Source: Streptomyces glaucescens
Lineage (GTDB): Bacteria; Actinomycetota; Actinomycetes; Streptomycetales; Streptomycetaceae
NCBI RefSeq assembly: GCF_000761215.1
Contig: NZ_CP009438.1
Span: 372,001-436,000, forward strand
Length of the DNA: 64,000 nt
Direction of reading: 5' to 3'
Shown: piece by piece, positions 34,394 through 42,644 of the stretch
Layout: each line of letters opens with the position of its first letter
Position numbering within the stretch: position 1 is the stretch's first letter
Notes under the pieces: model-generated
Told to the model about the DNA's origin: nothing
Database searches by the model: none
The model's input: the letters and a program-made list of their open reading frames with translations, nothing else
Program-made: the position numbers and the translations under genes

Positions 34394-35020
34394 TCACGGC
34401 GGCGGCCCGTCACGCCGGCCGGTCCTCCCGGGCGTGACCGCGGCCGGCGCGGCGGCGCGCACGGTGTCGAGCTCACGCTGGAGAAGCCCGGTGTCCAGCG
34501 GCAGGCCCCAGGCGTTCCGGCGGCGCGCCGCCGCCAGCGCCGGCTGGAGCGGGGAGGGCGGCACGGCGAGGACGGGGCAGCGGGCCCGGGCGAGGCAGTA
34601 GCGGCTGACGGACGGCCACAGCGCGCGCCGCAGCCGGCCCCGCCCTCCGGCGCCGACCACGAGGACGTCGTCGTCCCGGTCCGCGATCCGCACCAGCGCC
34701 GGGCCCGGCGCCCCGCGGGCGAGCAGCGTCCGCCCGGGCAGTCCGGGGTCCGGGCTGCCGAACACGTCGGACAGGGCCGTGCGCAGCCGCTCCCGGGCCA
34801 GCCGCTCCCAGTCCTCCGCCAGGACGGCGGCGGCCGTCGTCCGGCGGGCGGACAGTTCCCCGCCGGGGGGTTCCCAGACCAGCACCGGCCACAGCTCCGC
34901 CCGGCGCCGCCGGGCCTCCGCGGCCGCCCGGGCCAGGGCCGTGCGGCTTCCCAGCGAGCCGCTCACTCCCACCACCACCCGGGGTCCCGCTGGCGGACGG
35001 GGCTCGAACCGGGCGCTCAC
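34394..35020 (-). CDS. Universal stress protein (UspA family)
   Basis: 208 aa from GTG 35020. One Usp domain (28-160): VVVGVSGSLGSRTALARAAAEA at the N-terminus and the nucleotide loop VVGAGGRGRLRRALWPSVSRYCLARARCPVLAV, matching Gx2Gx9G(S/T) with spacing kept. ATP binding is likely. The last 45 residues are unlike Usp and unrecognised. Confidence 0.83.
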   Translation of the reverse strand: MSARFEPRPPAGPRVVVGVSGSLGSRTALARAAAEARRRRAELWPVLVWEPPGGELSARRTTAAAVLAEDWERLARERLRTALSDVFGSPDPGLPGRTLLARGAPGPALVRIADRDDDVLVVGAGGRGRLRRALWPSVSRYCLARARCPVLAVPPSPLQPALAAARRRNAWGLPLDTGLLQRELDTVRAAAPAAVTPGRTGRRDGPPP

Positions 35021-35141
35021 CGCTGCGTGTACGCGACCGGCCGGTCCCGGTCGGCGATCCCTCTCCACACCGCCTCCGCTCGTGTGTGCTCCGAAAGCCT
35101 GCGGATACCCCGGCCGCCGGTCCTGGCACCTGCCGGACGCC

Positions 35142-36521
35142 TCAGTGTTCCGCGGGGGCGATCCCGTCGCCGGTCGCGTTCCCGGCGGGCTCGTCGCGGC
35201 GCCTGTCCCGCCGTGCCGCCGCCACCGCGCCGAGCAGCGCGCCGGTCGCGAGGACGGCCAGACCGCGCAGCCACACCCGGCCCTCGATCTGGGTGGCGAG
35301 CAGCACGCAGGAGGCGGCGCCCAGCACCGGCAGCACGGTCGGCGCCCGGAAGTGCGGTGCCGTGCCGTGGTCGCGGCGCAGCACCAGCACCGCGATGTTG
35401 ACCATGAAGAACACCACGAGGAGCAGCAGGACCAGCGTGGACGCCAGGACGGCGACGCTGCCGGTCAGCGCGAGGATCATGGCCGGCACGGTGGTCGCGG
35501 CGATGGCGGCCCAGGGCGTACGGCGCCCGGGCAGCACCTTGGCCAGGGACGCGGGGAGCAGGCCGTCGCGGGCCATGCCGTAGGCGAGCCGGGAGGACAT
35601 GATCCCGGTGAGCAGCGCGCCGTTGGCGACGGCGACGAGCGCGATGGCGCTGAACAGGAGCAGGGGCACTCCGCCCGCCTCCTCGACGACCTCGAGGAGC
35701 GGGCCGCTGGAGGCGGCGAGCCGGTCCGTCGGCACGGCCGCCGAGGCGGCGATCCCCACCAGCACGTAGACGGCCCCGGCGGTGGCCAGGGCGCCGAAGA
35801 GCGCGCGGGGGTAGGAACGGCGCGGGTCCCGGGTCTCCTCGGCGACGTTCACGGACGTCTCGAATCCGACGAACGAGTAGTACGCGAGCACGGAGCCGCT
35901 GAGGACGGCGGCGGCCGCCCCCTTGTCCGCGGTGCCGAGCTGGGTGAGCCGCCCCGGGTCGCCGTCGCCCCGTATGAGCAGCCAGGCGCCGAGGGCGACG
36001 ACGATCAGCAGTCCGCCGACCTCGACGACGGTGGCGACGACGTTCGCGCGCATCGACTCCCGGATGCCCCGTGCGTTGAGGAGTGCCAGCAGGGCGAGGA
36101 ACGCGACGGCGACCAGGCCGACGGGCAGGGTCACGAACGCCGACAGGTAGTCGCCGCCGAAGCCGCGGGCCAGGGCGGCGACCGAGACGATGCCCGCGGC
36201 GAGCATGCAGAAGCCCGCGAGGAAACCGGCGAACGGGCCGAACGCCCGCGTGGCGTAGTGGGCGGCTCCGCCGGCCCGCCGGTACTTCGTGGCCAGCTCG
36301 GCGTAGGAGGCCGCGGTCAGCAGGGCCAGCAGCAGGGCGACGGCCAGCGGCACCCACACGGCTCCGCCGGCGTCGGCGGCGACCTGGCCGACCAGGACGT
36401 ACACCCCGGCGCCCAGGACGTCCCCGAGGATGAAGAAGTACAGCAGGGGGGTGGTCAGGGCCTTCTTGAGCGCCGGGCCGCCCTGGGCGGCCGCCGGCTT
36501 CTGCTCTCTCACGGTCGACAT
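35142..36521 (-). CDS. APC-family amino acid/polyamine permease
   Basis: 459 aa from ATG 36521 (GGGGGAG upstream). About twelve transmembrane segments; the start of TM1 reads LLYFFILGDVLGAGVYVLVG with the conserved helix break, and TM6 contains YYSFVGFETSVNVAEET. Likely cation/amino acid transporter of the CAT-like branch. Substrate not predictable. Confidence 0.87.
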   Translation of the reverse strand: MSTVREQKPAAAQGGPALKKALTTPLLYFFILGDVLGAGVYVLVGQVAADAGGAVWVPLAVALLLALLTAASYAELATKYRRAGGAAHYATRAFGPFAGFLAGFCMLAAGIVSVAALARGFGGDYLSAFVTLPVGLVAVAFLALLALLNARGIRESMRANVVATVVEVGGLLIVVALGAWLLIRGDGDPGRLTQLGTADKGAAAAVLSGSVLAYYSFVGFETSVNVAEETRDPRRSYPRALFGALATAGAVYVLVGIAASAAVPTDRLAASSGPLLEVVEEAGGVPLLLFSAIALVAVANGALLTGIMSSRLAYGMARDGLLPASLAKVLPGRRTPWAAIAATTVPAMILALTGSVAVLASTLVLLLLVVFFMVNIAVLVLRRDHGTAPHFRAPTVLPVLGAASCVLLATQIEGRVWLRGLAVLATGALLGAVAAARRDRRRDEPAGNATGDGIAPAEH

Positions 36522-36578
36522 GTCGACTCGTCTCCCCCGTGACGCGGGAGTCACGCCTGAACCCCGGCGGGCAGCTGG

Positions 36579-36746
36579 CTACCGGTCCTCCGCGGGGGCG
36601 TCCGTGTCCTCCTGCGCCGCCTCCCCGTCCGCCGGTTCCCCGCCCCGGCGCTCCGCATCCCGCAGCGGCGGCTTTCTCCCGGGCCGCGCCTGCTGCTTCT
36701 CCAGGTTCTCCCGCACGTCCTCCGGCTTGTCACCGATCTGCTCCAC
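36579..36746 (-). CDS. Small charged protein, 55 aa
   Basis: GTG 36746 with CGGAGG six bases upstream. The sequence begins VEQIGDKPEDVRENLEKQQARPGRKPP and continues with Glu/Asp/Ala residues; it is hydrophilic and probably disordered. Not recognised. A third small acidic protein of the stress-gene type in this window. Confidence 0.55.
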   Translation of the reverse strand: MEQIGDKPEDVRENLEKQQARPGRKPPLRDAERRGGEPADGEAAQEDTDAPAEDR

Positions 36747-36819
36747 GGCGTGCCTCCGGTCACTCGGGCCGCGGCCCGCGCGCACGGGGCGGGCCGTCCT
36801 TCAGGCACAGACTGACACG

Positions 36820-36859
36820 GGGCCCGGCCGACGGCTCGTCGAGCGCGTCGGCCGGGCCC
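36820..36859 (-). terminator. 14-bp hairpin terminator
   Basis: 36820-36833 pairs perfectly with 36846-36859 (GGGCCCGGCCGACG arm, 12-base loop). It follows the 72-aa gene and the MerR gene upstream of it. Confidence 0.65.
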
Positions 36860-36871
36860 GCGGCGGCACCG

Positions 36872-37090
36872 TCACGGGAGCGGGCCGTCCGGGGCGCCGG
36901 GCGTGCCGGACAGGCCGTCGCGCACCAGGGTCAGCAGCTCCTGATCGGTGAGACCGAGCTGACGCGCGTCGGCGACGAGACGGTGCACGGACTCGTTCAG
37001 GCGCGCCCGGTACAGATGCGCAGGGAGGCCGGCGAGGCGGGCGCGAGGAGGAGCGGGCGACCGGGGTTCTCTTCGGTGGCCGCCGGCCAC
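36872..37090 (-). CDS. Hypothetical protein, 72 aa
   Basis: GTG 37090, no clear ribosome site. The C-terminal part (NESVHRLVADARQLGLTDQELLTLVRDGL) resembles the helical end of small YtrA-type GntR regulators, but no DNA-binding domain is present. It may be a free-standing helper or a gene remnant. 37 bases downstream of the MerR gene. Confidence 0.45.
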   Translation of the reverse strand: MAGGHRREPRSPAPPRARLAGLPAHLYRARLNESVHRLVADARQLGLTDQELLTLVRDGLSGTPGAPDGPLP

Positions 37091-37127
37091 CCGCGGGACG
37101 TCCTCGCGTACGCCGCGCCGGCTGCCC

Positions 37128-37883
37128 TCATCCGCGCTCGCGGAGGTACGCCTCCAGTTCCGCGGCCCCGGAGAGCATCGCCCGGCCGCGGGCGGACAGC
37201 CGGCCGTGCCAGTCGCGCAGTGCGGCCTCCAGCGGCTCGAGGCCGCCGGCCGCGCGTACCTGGGCGATCAGCGGGGCGATCTGCTCCAGCAGGTGGCCGC
37301 CCCGCCTGAGCTGGTGGGCCAGCCGGGCATCGCGTACGTCGGCCTCGTCGTAGACGCGGTATCCGGTGCGGGGGTCGCGGCGCGGGCGCACGAGCCCGGC
37401 GCGCTCCCACTTGCGCAGGGTCGCGGGCCGGACGCCCAGCCCGCGTGCCAGCGGGCCGATGAACGTGCCGTCGGGTCCGGCCCCGGACAGGGCGACCGGC
37501 TCGGACGCCGCCTCCCGCCCGGCCGCCGCGGTGGACTCCAGATCGCCGAGGGCCCTCTCCACGGCCTGGAGGGTCCGCCGGTCGTCGAGGAGCTGGGCGT
37601 GACTCTCGTCGATGAGGCGGAACGCCTCGTCCACCGCGTCCTGGTGCACGGCGCGCATGATCGCCGTGGCGGTCCGGTGGCCGTGGCCGGGCAGCAGGGC
37701 GAGGAACGCGCGCAGCGCCGCCGCGTGCAGGGGCGTGTAGGCGCGGTAGCCGTGCGGTGTGCGCGCGGCGGCCGGAAGGATGCCCGCCTCCTCGTAGTTC
37801 CTGACCGCCTGCGTGGACAGACCGTGCGCACGTGCCAGGTCGACCGGCCTCAGCCGCTCCCCGTTTTGAAGGTTTCGCGCCAT
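37128..37883 (-). CDS. TioE-like MerR-family regulator with two HTH domains
   Basis: 251 aa from ATG 37883. First winged helix at about 10-75 (RPVDLARAHGLSTQAVRNYEEAGILP...GYRAYT) and second at about 135-200 (GPLARGLGVRPATLRKWERAGLVRPRRDPRTGYRVYDEADVRDARLAHQLRRGG), separated by a helical region. Tandem MerR-type HTH domains are a feature of the TioE family. Divergent from the esterase gene with only 59 bases between starts, so it most likely controls that promoter. Confidence 0.82.
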   Translation of the reverse strand: MARNLQNGERLRPVDLARAHGLSTQAVRNYEEAGILPAAARTPHGYRAYTPLHAAALRAFLALLPGHGHRTATAIMRAVHQDAVDEAFRLIDESHAQLLDDRRTLQAVERALGDLESTAAAGREAASEPVALSGAGPDGTFIGPLARGLGVRPATLRKWERAGLVRPRRDPRTGYRVYDEADVRDARLAHQLRRGGHLLEQIAPLIAQVRAAGGLEPLEAALRDWHGRLSARGRAMLSGAAELEAYLRERG

Positions 37884-37911
37884 GGACCCGACGGTACCGG
37901 CCCGAAGTCTC

Positions 37912-37937
37912 AACCGAAGGTTCAACGATAGCGTTGA
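37912..37937. promoter_or_regulatory. MerR-type operator in the divergent promoter
   Basis: Two adjacent inverted repeats lie between the MerR and esterase starts: AACC-GAA-GGTT (37912-37922) and CAACG-ATAG-CGTTG (37924-37937). Their position over the expected esterase promoter fits MerR-type control. Confidence 0.45.
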
Positions 37938-37942
37938 GGAGC

Positions 37943-39154
37943 ATGACGACTGACATCAAGGACACCGCCCGGGCCGTCGACGCCGCCTCCCTCATGGGGC
38001 TGCTGTCCACCCGGCCTCGGCTGCTCGCCCTGGGCGAGCCGACGCACGGTGAGGACACCCTGCTCGAGCTGCGCAACGAGCTGTTCCGGCAGCTGGTCGA
38101 GCGGGAGGGCTACCGGACGATCGCGATCGAGAGCGACTGCCTGATGGGCCTGGTCCTGGACGACTACGTCACCACGGGCACGGGCACCCTCGACGAGGCG
38201 GTGCAGCACGGGATCAGCCACGGGTGGGACGCCTACCCGGCCAACCGCGAACTGGTGCGCTGGATGCGCGCGTACAACGACGGCCGCCCCCCGGCCGAAC
38301 GGGTCCGCTTCGCCGGTTTCGACGGCCCGCTGGAGATCACCGCCGCCGCGAGCCCGCGGCAGGCCCTCCTCGCGCTGCACGGCTACCTGTCGGCCCGGGT
38401 GGACGCGGACCTGCTGCCCTGCACCGCGGAAACGCTCGGCCGGCTGCTCGGGCCGGACGCCCGGTGGACCGATCCCGCCGCGATGAGGGACCCGGCCCGG
38501 TCGGTGGGGCGGTCCGCCGAGGCACGGGAGCTGCGGCTGCTCGCGGACGATCTGGTCGCGCTGCTCGACCAGGAGCGGCCGCACCTGGTGTCGGTCTCCG
38601 CACCGGACGACTGGGACCGCGCGCGCCTGTACGGCCGTACCGCGACCGGTCTGCTCCGCTACCACCACTGGATGGCCGACGCCTCACCGGCCCGCATCAC
38701 CCGGCTGGTCAGCGTGCGCGACGAGATGATGGCCCGCAACCTCCTCGCCCTCGCGGCCCGCGGCCCGGTGCTCGTCCACGCCCACAACTCCCACCTGCAG
38801 CGGGCGAGGAGCACGATACGGATGGACGGGAAGCCCGTGCAGTGGTGGGGCGCCGGTGCGCTGGTGAGCGCCGAACTCGGCGACGAGTACGCCTTCGTGG
38901 CCACCGCGCTCGGCACGATCCGGCACCGGGGCGTGGACACGCCGCCGCCGGACACCCTCGAAGGCCTCCTGTACGCCCTCCCGGAGGACCGCTGCGTCAT
39001 CGACGCCCCTCGGCTGGCCGCCCGCTTCGGGGACGCCCGGCCCGCGCCCCGCGTCTCCCCCTGGTTCGGCTACGCCCCGCTCGACCCGGCCCGGCTTGCG
39101 GACGTCGACGGCATGGTGTTCGTCAGGGACCTGCCGCCGGGCGGGGCCGTGTGA
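37943..39154 (+). CDS. Erythromycin esterase family protein
   Basis: 403 aa from ATG 37943 (GAGGAG). Contains the family signature GEPTHGEDTLLELRNELF with the catalytic-type His, GYRTIAIESDC, GFDGPL and VHAHNSHLQR. True macrolide esterase activity is shown for few members; many are succinoglycan/polyketide-associated hydrolases. Pairing with a TioE-like MerR regulator is typical for Streptomyces. A role in drug tolerance is possible but not shown by sequence. Confidence 0.83.
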   Translation: MTTDIKDTARAVDAASLMGLLSTRPRLLALGEPTHGEDTLLELRNELFRQLVEREGYRTIAIESDCLMGLVLDDYVTTGTGTLDEAVQHGISHGWDAYPANRELVRWMRAYNDGRPPAERVRFAGFDGPLEITAAASPRQALLALHGYLSARVDADLLPCTAETLGRLLGPDARWTDPAAMRDPARSVGRSAEARELRLLADDLVALLDQERPHLVSVSAPDDWDRARLYGRTATGLLRYHHWMADASPARITRLVSVRDEMMARNLLALAARGPVLVHAHNSHLQRARSTIRMDGKPVQWWGAGALVSAELGDEYAFVATALGTIRHRGVDTPPPDTLEGLLYALPEDRCVIDAPRLAARFGDARPAPRVSPWFGYAPLDPARLADVDGMVFVRDLPPGGAV

Positions 39155-39170
39155 CGGCGGCCGTGTCCCG

Positions 39171-39212
39171 CCCGGGAGCGGTACACGGGTCTCCCCGCGT
39201 CCCGCTCCCGGG
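39171..39212. terminator. Terminator hairpin after the esterase gene
   Basis: 39171-39180 (CCCGGGAGCG) pairs with 39203-39212 over 10 bp. A second hairpin follows at 39228-39245 (7-bp stem GCCCGCC/GGCGGGC, 4-base loop), next to the convergent glycosidase stop. Confidence 0.55.
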
Positions 39213-39247
39213 GACGGGCCGCCGCCGGCCCGCCTGCCGGCGGGCTG

Positions 39248-41383
39248 TCAGCCGGCAGAGCAGACGGCGCCGTTGAGGCGGAAGGACGCCGGATCGGGGT
39301 TGGGCCCGTCATTGGCGCCGACGAACCCGAAGGAGGCCGTCGACGCGCCGCCCGGGGCCAGCGGGCCGGCGCCCTCGGGCGCGGTCACCCGTACGTGCCG
39401 GCCGGTCTGGTGGAAGGTGGCGCTCCAGCCCGAGGACACCGACTGGCGGTCGGTCGGCCAGTCCCAGTCCACGGTCCAGCCGGTGATCGGGGCGTCCGAG
39501 AGGTTGCGCACGGTGACCGTGGCCACGAAGCCGTTCCCCCAGCTCGTGTCCCGGTGATACGACACCGCGCAGGCGGCGTCCGTCGGGGTGCCGGTGGTGA
39601 AGGTCAGCGGGTCGGACGGGGCGGAGAGCCGTCCCGAGGCGTCCGCCGCCAGCACGTTGACCGTGTGGGTGCTGCCCGGGGGCAGGTTCCGCAGGGTCAC
39701 GGACGTGCCGGTGGTCTCGCCGACCAGGCGGGTGTGGGCGCCGTCGCGCTCCTGGACCAGGTAGCGGACGGCACCCGGTGCGCCGTCCCACGACAGGCGT
39801 GCGGTGGTGTCGGTCACCGCCTCGGCCCTCGGGGTGCCCGGGGCCGCGGCGGCCGAGGCCCCGGGTCCGGTGCCGGGCCGCGGGGTGAGGGTGACGGTGA
39901 GCATCCCGTAGGGCGGCACGACGACCTGGGAGGCGGCCTCCGGTCCGGCGGTCACCTCGGTGATGTCGCTGTCGCCGCGGGCGTAGCGGCTCACCTCGGG
40001 CGCGGCGGCGGAGGGGACGAAGCCCGCGTAGTCGAGGTCCACGGTGCGTGCCGCGTCCGGGTTCTTGTTGATGAGCAGGACGCTCAGCCGGCCGTCGCGA
40101 CGGTGGTGCACGGCGTGCGCCGACACGTCCTGGGCGGAGGACGCGGTGGCGACCATGGTGTCGCCGGCGGTGCCCAGTTCGCCGGTCATCTTCATGCCGT
40201 AGTAGGGGTGGAACGGCGTGTTGGGCGCCGGTTCGCAGACGTCACCGGTGCAGGCGCCGCTGGAGAGCATCCCCATGTCGCCGTAGTCGGTCTCGCCGTC
40301 GACGGTGGTGATCCGGCCGGCGCCGTTGTGGGTGTTCCACCAGTCGACGGTGAACACCCCGTTCTCCAGCGCCGTCATGAAGGCGTCGGCGGCGAACAGG
40401 CCGTTGGGGCGGGCGGTGAGCCGGGCGCCGCCCGTGTTGGTGTTGATCTCGGTGAGGGCGATGCCGATGCGCGCCGAGTCGGCCCCCGCGTACCGGTCGA
40501 TCTGGTTGCGCACCTCCCGCAGTTCGCCGGGCAGCCGGGTCAGCCGGGTCATGGCGTCCTGGGCGGAGGTGTCGGACCCGCCCGCGTACCAGTGCACGCT
40601 CACGAAGTCGATGACGTCGGTGACCTGGGAGAGCACGGTGTGGTTCCAGTCACCGGGGTCGCCCCCGGCGACGACGCCGTCCGGCCAGTGGCCCGGGGTG
40701 GTGAGCACCGCGCCGATCTTGATCGTCGGATCGACAGCCTTCATGGCCGCGGCGTAGGCACGGACCTGACGGGCGTACTCGCGCGGGCTCTTGTCCTCGT
40801 GCTCGTCGTGCTCCCAGCCGCTGCCGTAGTGGCCGTTGCCGTAGATCTCGTTGCCTATCTCCCAGTACTCGGCGTCGTAGTCCTTGGTGACGTTGGCGTA
40901 GCGGACCCAGCCGGCCGCCTCCTCGGGCGTGCCGGAACCGTAGTTGGCGATCAGGATCGGCTGCGCGCCGGTGGCGCGGACGGTGCCCATGAAGGCGTCG
41001 AAGCCGGTGCCCGGGGCGACGTAGCCGCCGGGTGCCGTGTGCGTCTCCCAGTGGTAGATGTCCGCGTAGGAGCCGCCGGGGTAGCGCATCGCCCCGACGT
41101 CGGCCGCCTTCATCAGCGTGGCGACCTCGGGATCGTTCATGTGCGAGTCCCAGATCGCGGCGTTGACGCCACGGGCGACGTCGGTCAGGCGGCCCAGCGC
41201 CGCCTGGGTGTTGACCCGGACGACGGTGTCCGCGGCGGCCGCCGCGGGTGACGCGGCCGCGGCGGGGCCGGCGGCGCCCGACGGGGACAGCAGGGCGAGC
41301 GCGGCGGACAGCACGGCGGCGGTGCGCGCGAGGAGGCGGAGACCGGCGCCGGCCGGCCGGCCGGGTCTGTGCAGGGGTGGCAT
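39248..41383 (-). CDS. Secreted alpha-L-arabinofuranosidase-like enzyme with FnIII and CBM2
   Basis: 711 aa, ATG with AGGGAGGA five bases upstream. Signal peptide (about 1-50, Ala-rich, ends ASPAAAAA). The TIM-barrel GH51-like domain has the acid/base region EYWEIGNEIYG and the nucleophile region IALTEINTN. A fibronectin type III module (about 510-595) and a CBM2 (600-711; SYHRDTSWGNGFVATVTVRN, GWTVDWDWP, RLNGAVC with the flanking Cys pair) follow. It should cleave arabinose-containing hemicellulose while bound to cellulose. A CebR-type box lies at 41544-41557, about 160 bases upstream. Confidence 0.83.
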   Translation of the reverse strand: MPPLHRPGRPAGAGLRLLARTAAVLSAALALLSPSGAAGPAAAASPAAAAADTVVRVNTQAALGRLTDVARGVNAAIWDSHMNDPEVATLMKAADVGAMRYPGGSYADIYHWETHTAPGGYVAPGTGFDAFMGTVRATGAQPILIANYGSGTPEEAAGWVRYANVTKDYDAEYWEIGNEIYGNGHYGSGWEHDEHEDKSPREYARQVRAYAAAMKAVDPTIKIGAVLTTPGHWPDGVVAGGDPGDWNHTVLSQVTDVIDFVSVHWYAGGSDTSAQDAMTRLTRLPGELREVRNQIDRYAGADSARIGIALTEINTNTGGARLTARPNGLFAADAFMTALENGVFTVDWWNTHNGAGRITTVDGETDYGDMGMLSSGACTGDVCEPAPNTPFHPYYGMKMTGELGTAGDTMVATASSAQDVSAHAVHHRRDGRLSVLLINKNPDAARTVDLDYAGFVPSAAAPEVSRYARGDSDITEVTAGPEAASQVVVPPYGMLTVTLTPRPGTGPGASAAAAPGTPRAEAVTDTTARLSWDGAPGAVRYLVQERDGAHTRLVGETTGTSVTLRNLPPGSTHTVNVLAADASGRLSAPSDPLTFTTGTPTDAACAVSYHRDTSWGNGFVATVTVRNLSDAPITGWTVDWDWPTDRQSVSSGWSATFHQTGRHVRVTAPEGAGPLAPGGASTASFGFVGANDGPNPDPASFRLNGAVCSAG

Positions 41384-41443
41384 GGGGGTCCTCCCTGGGA
41401 GTTCCGGCGCAGCGGCGGGCCGCGGTCACCGGACCGTACGGGG

Positions 41444-41491
41444 ATGCGGCGTGCGGGGCGGGGCGTGCGTGCATGCGGCGTGCGGGGCGGG
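41444..41491. repeat. 19-bp direct repeat
   Basis: ATGCGGCGTGCGGGGCGGG occurs at 41444-41462 and 41473-41491, a 29-base period, in the leader between the CebR box and the glycosidase start. The 413-base interval 41384-41796 holds no gene that I can support. Confidence 0.7.
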
Positions 41492-41543
41492 CGTGGACGC
41501 GTTGCGGTCGTGCACGGGCGGGCCGTCGACCGGATCCCGCCGG

Positions 41544-41557
41544 TGGGAGCGCTCCCA
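41544..41557. promoter_or_regulatory. CebR-type operator, perfect palindrome
   Basis: TGGGAGCGCTCCCA is identical to the CebR/cellobiose-regulator consensus of Streptomyces. Located upstream of the CBM2 arabinofuranosidase-like gene, implying induction by cello-oligosaccharides. Confidence 0.85.
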
Positions 41558-41796
41558 TGATGGGGACGGGGTGACGTCCTGTCAACGCGTCCGGGCATCC
41601 CCCCGGGATCTTCGGCCGCCGCGGCGCCGCCCCCCCCTGCGGCGCCCACCCCTCTTGTCCAGTACGGACACCGGGGGTTGTCCTGGTTCAGCAACCTCGG
41701 GACGGGGCAGGCCGTCTCGCCCGCAGAAAGTGAGCGGGGTGCCTCGGTGGTTCCCGGCGCCGGTGGACGACTCGGCACCGGGCTCAGCGGTCGCGG

Positions 41797-42009
41797 CTAC
41801 TGATCGACGCCGCCGAGACTTCGATAGAGGGCGGCCAGAGCGGCGCACACCCCCACGGTGCCCCCGAATGTGCTTCCGGCGCGCTGGAGAACCTCGGGCC
41901 AGTCGGCGCCTGTGGACCGCGCGCCCCATGCGGCGACCAGGGCGACCAGGGCGGACGACACCACCACCAGACCGGTCACCAACAAGCAGACCACCCTTTT
42001 GTTGCCCAT
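41797..42009 (-). CDS. Small membrane protein, 70 aa
   Basis: ATG 42009 with AGGGG five bases upstream (a GTG at 42015 is possible). One strong transmembrane segment (VVCLLVTGLVVVSSALVALVAAW) and a second weaker one near 45-62. Not recognised. Codon use is less GC-biased than its neighbours, and the DNA upstream is clearly lower in GC. Confidence 0.6.
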   Translation of the reverse strand: MGNKRVVCLLVTGLVVVSSALVALVAAWGARSTGADWPEVLQRAGSTFGGTVGVCAALAALYRSLGGVDQ

Positions 42010-42104
42010 CTTCACCCCTCTACCGCTCGGCTGATCGCTCCTTTGGGGGCCCTTTCATCCGACGAAGACATGACTGGGATTCAGACAGAATATCCAATGG
42101 CAAG

Positions 42105-42200
42105 TCAAAAGCTGCGATAAACCACATATAGTTCGTAACCCTTTTCGGCGGCCCAGCGGTCTGCTTCGGACAGGGCCGACACCTTGTCAGGTGGTGCGCC
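42105..42200 (-). pseudogene. Lower-GC gene remnant
   Basis: A minus-strand frame ending TGA at 42105 reads ...SALSEADRWAAEKGYELYVVYRSF, a protein-like C-terminus with A/T-ending codons (TAT, GTT, CTA, TTT) unusual for this genome. No plausible start or N-terminal part can be traced upstream in the frame. Together with the A/T-rich 42040-42130 stretch this suggests a decayed piece of foreign DNA. Confidence 0.35.
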
Positions 42201-42263
42201 GGAACGCGTCCTTGCCGGCGTGCGCCGCTCGAACACGCGCCGCATACCACCGGCGAGACGGGT

Positions 42264-42309
42264 GACCGCCCACCCGCGACACGGGCGACCGCCCACCCGC
42301 GACACGGGC
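42264..42309. repeat. 23-bp perfect tandem repeat
   Basis: The unit GACCGCCCACCCGCGACACG plus GGC occurs twice in tandem (42264-42286, 42287-42309). It sits in the 635-base interval 42010-42644, which holds no intact gene. Confidence 0.8.
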
Positions 42310-42644
42310 AGCATCAGCCGCGCGTCATGAAGGCGAAGACGATCGACGGGACGGCCGGAAGTTGCGGCAGGGGCCTGGTGTGACGGCGGGGAAAGCGGAT
42401 ACCGTCGCGGGCAGCGCATCGCAGGACGGACTCGTGGGCCCGGCCCGTACGCCCCGGTCCCGTCCGCACCGGCCGGGTCGACCCGCCGGCCCGACTCGGC
42501 CGGTCCGCTCCGGCCCGAGCCCGCCCCGCCCTCCTCCGCCCGCGACCGCTCACGGCCGGCGAGGCCGGCGGAGTCGTGGCCCGCTCGCGCTGTGATCCAA
42601 GGAAGCGCAACCGCCCCGCAAGCGTCCTCGCTCCTGGAGCCGAC

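Noticed and set aside
42020-42250. 76-aa minus-strand gene
   Set aside because: Overlaps the remnant frame at 42105 with no ribosome site and no protein-like pattern; the base composition alone makes this stretch frame-rich.
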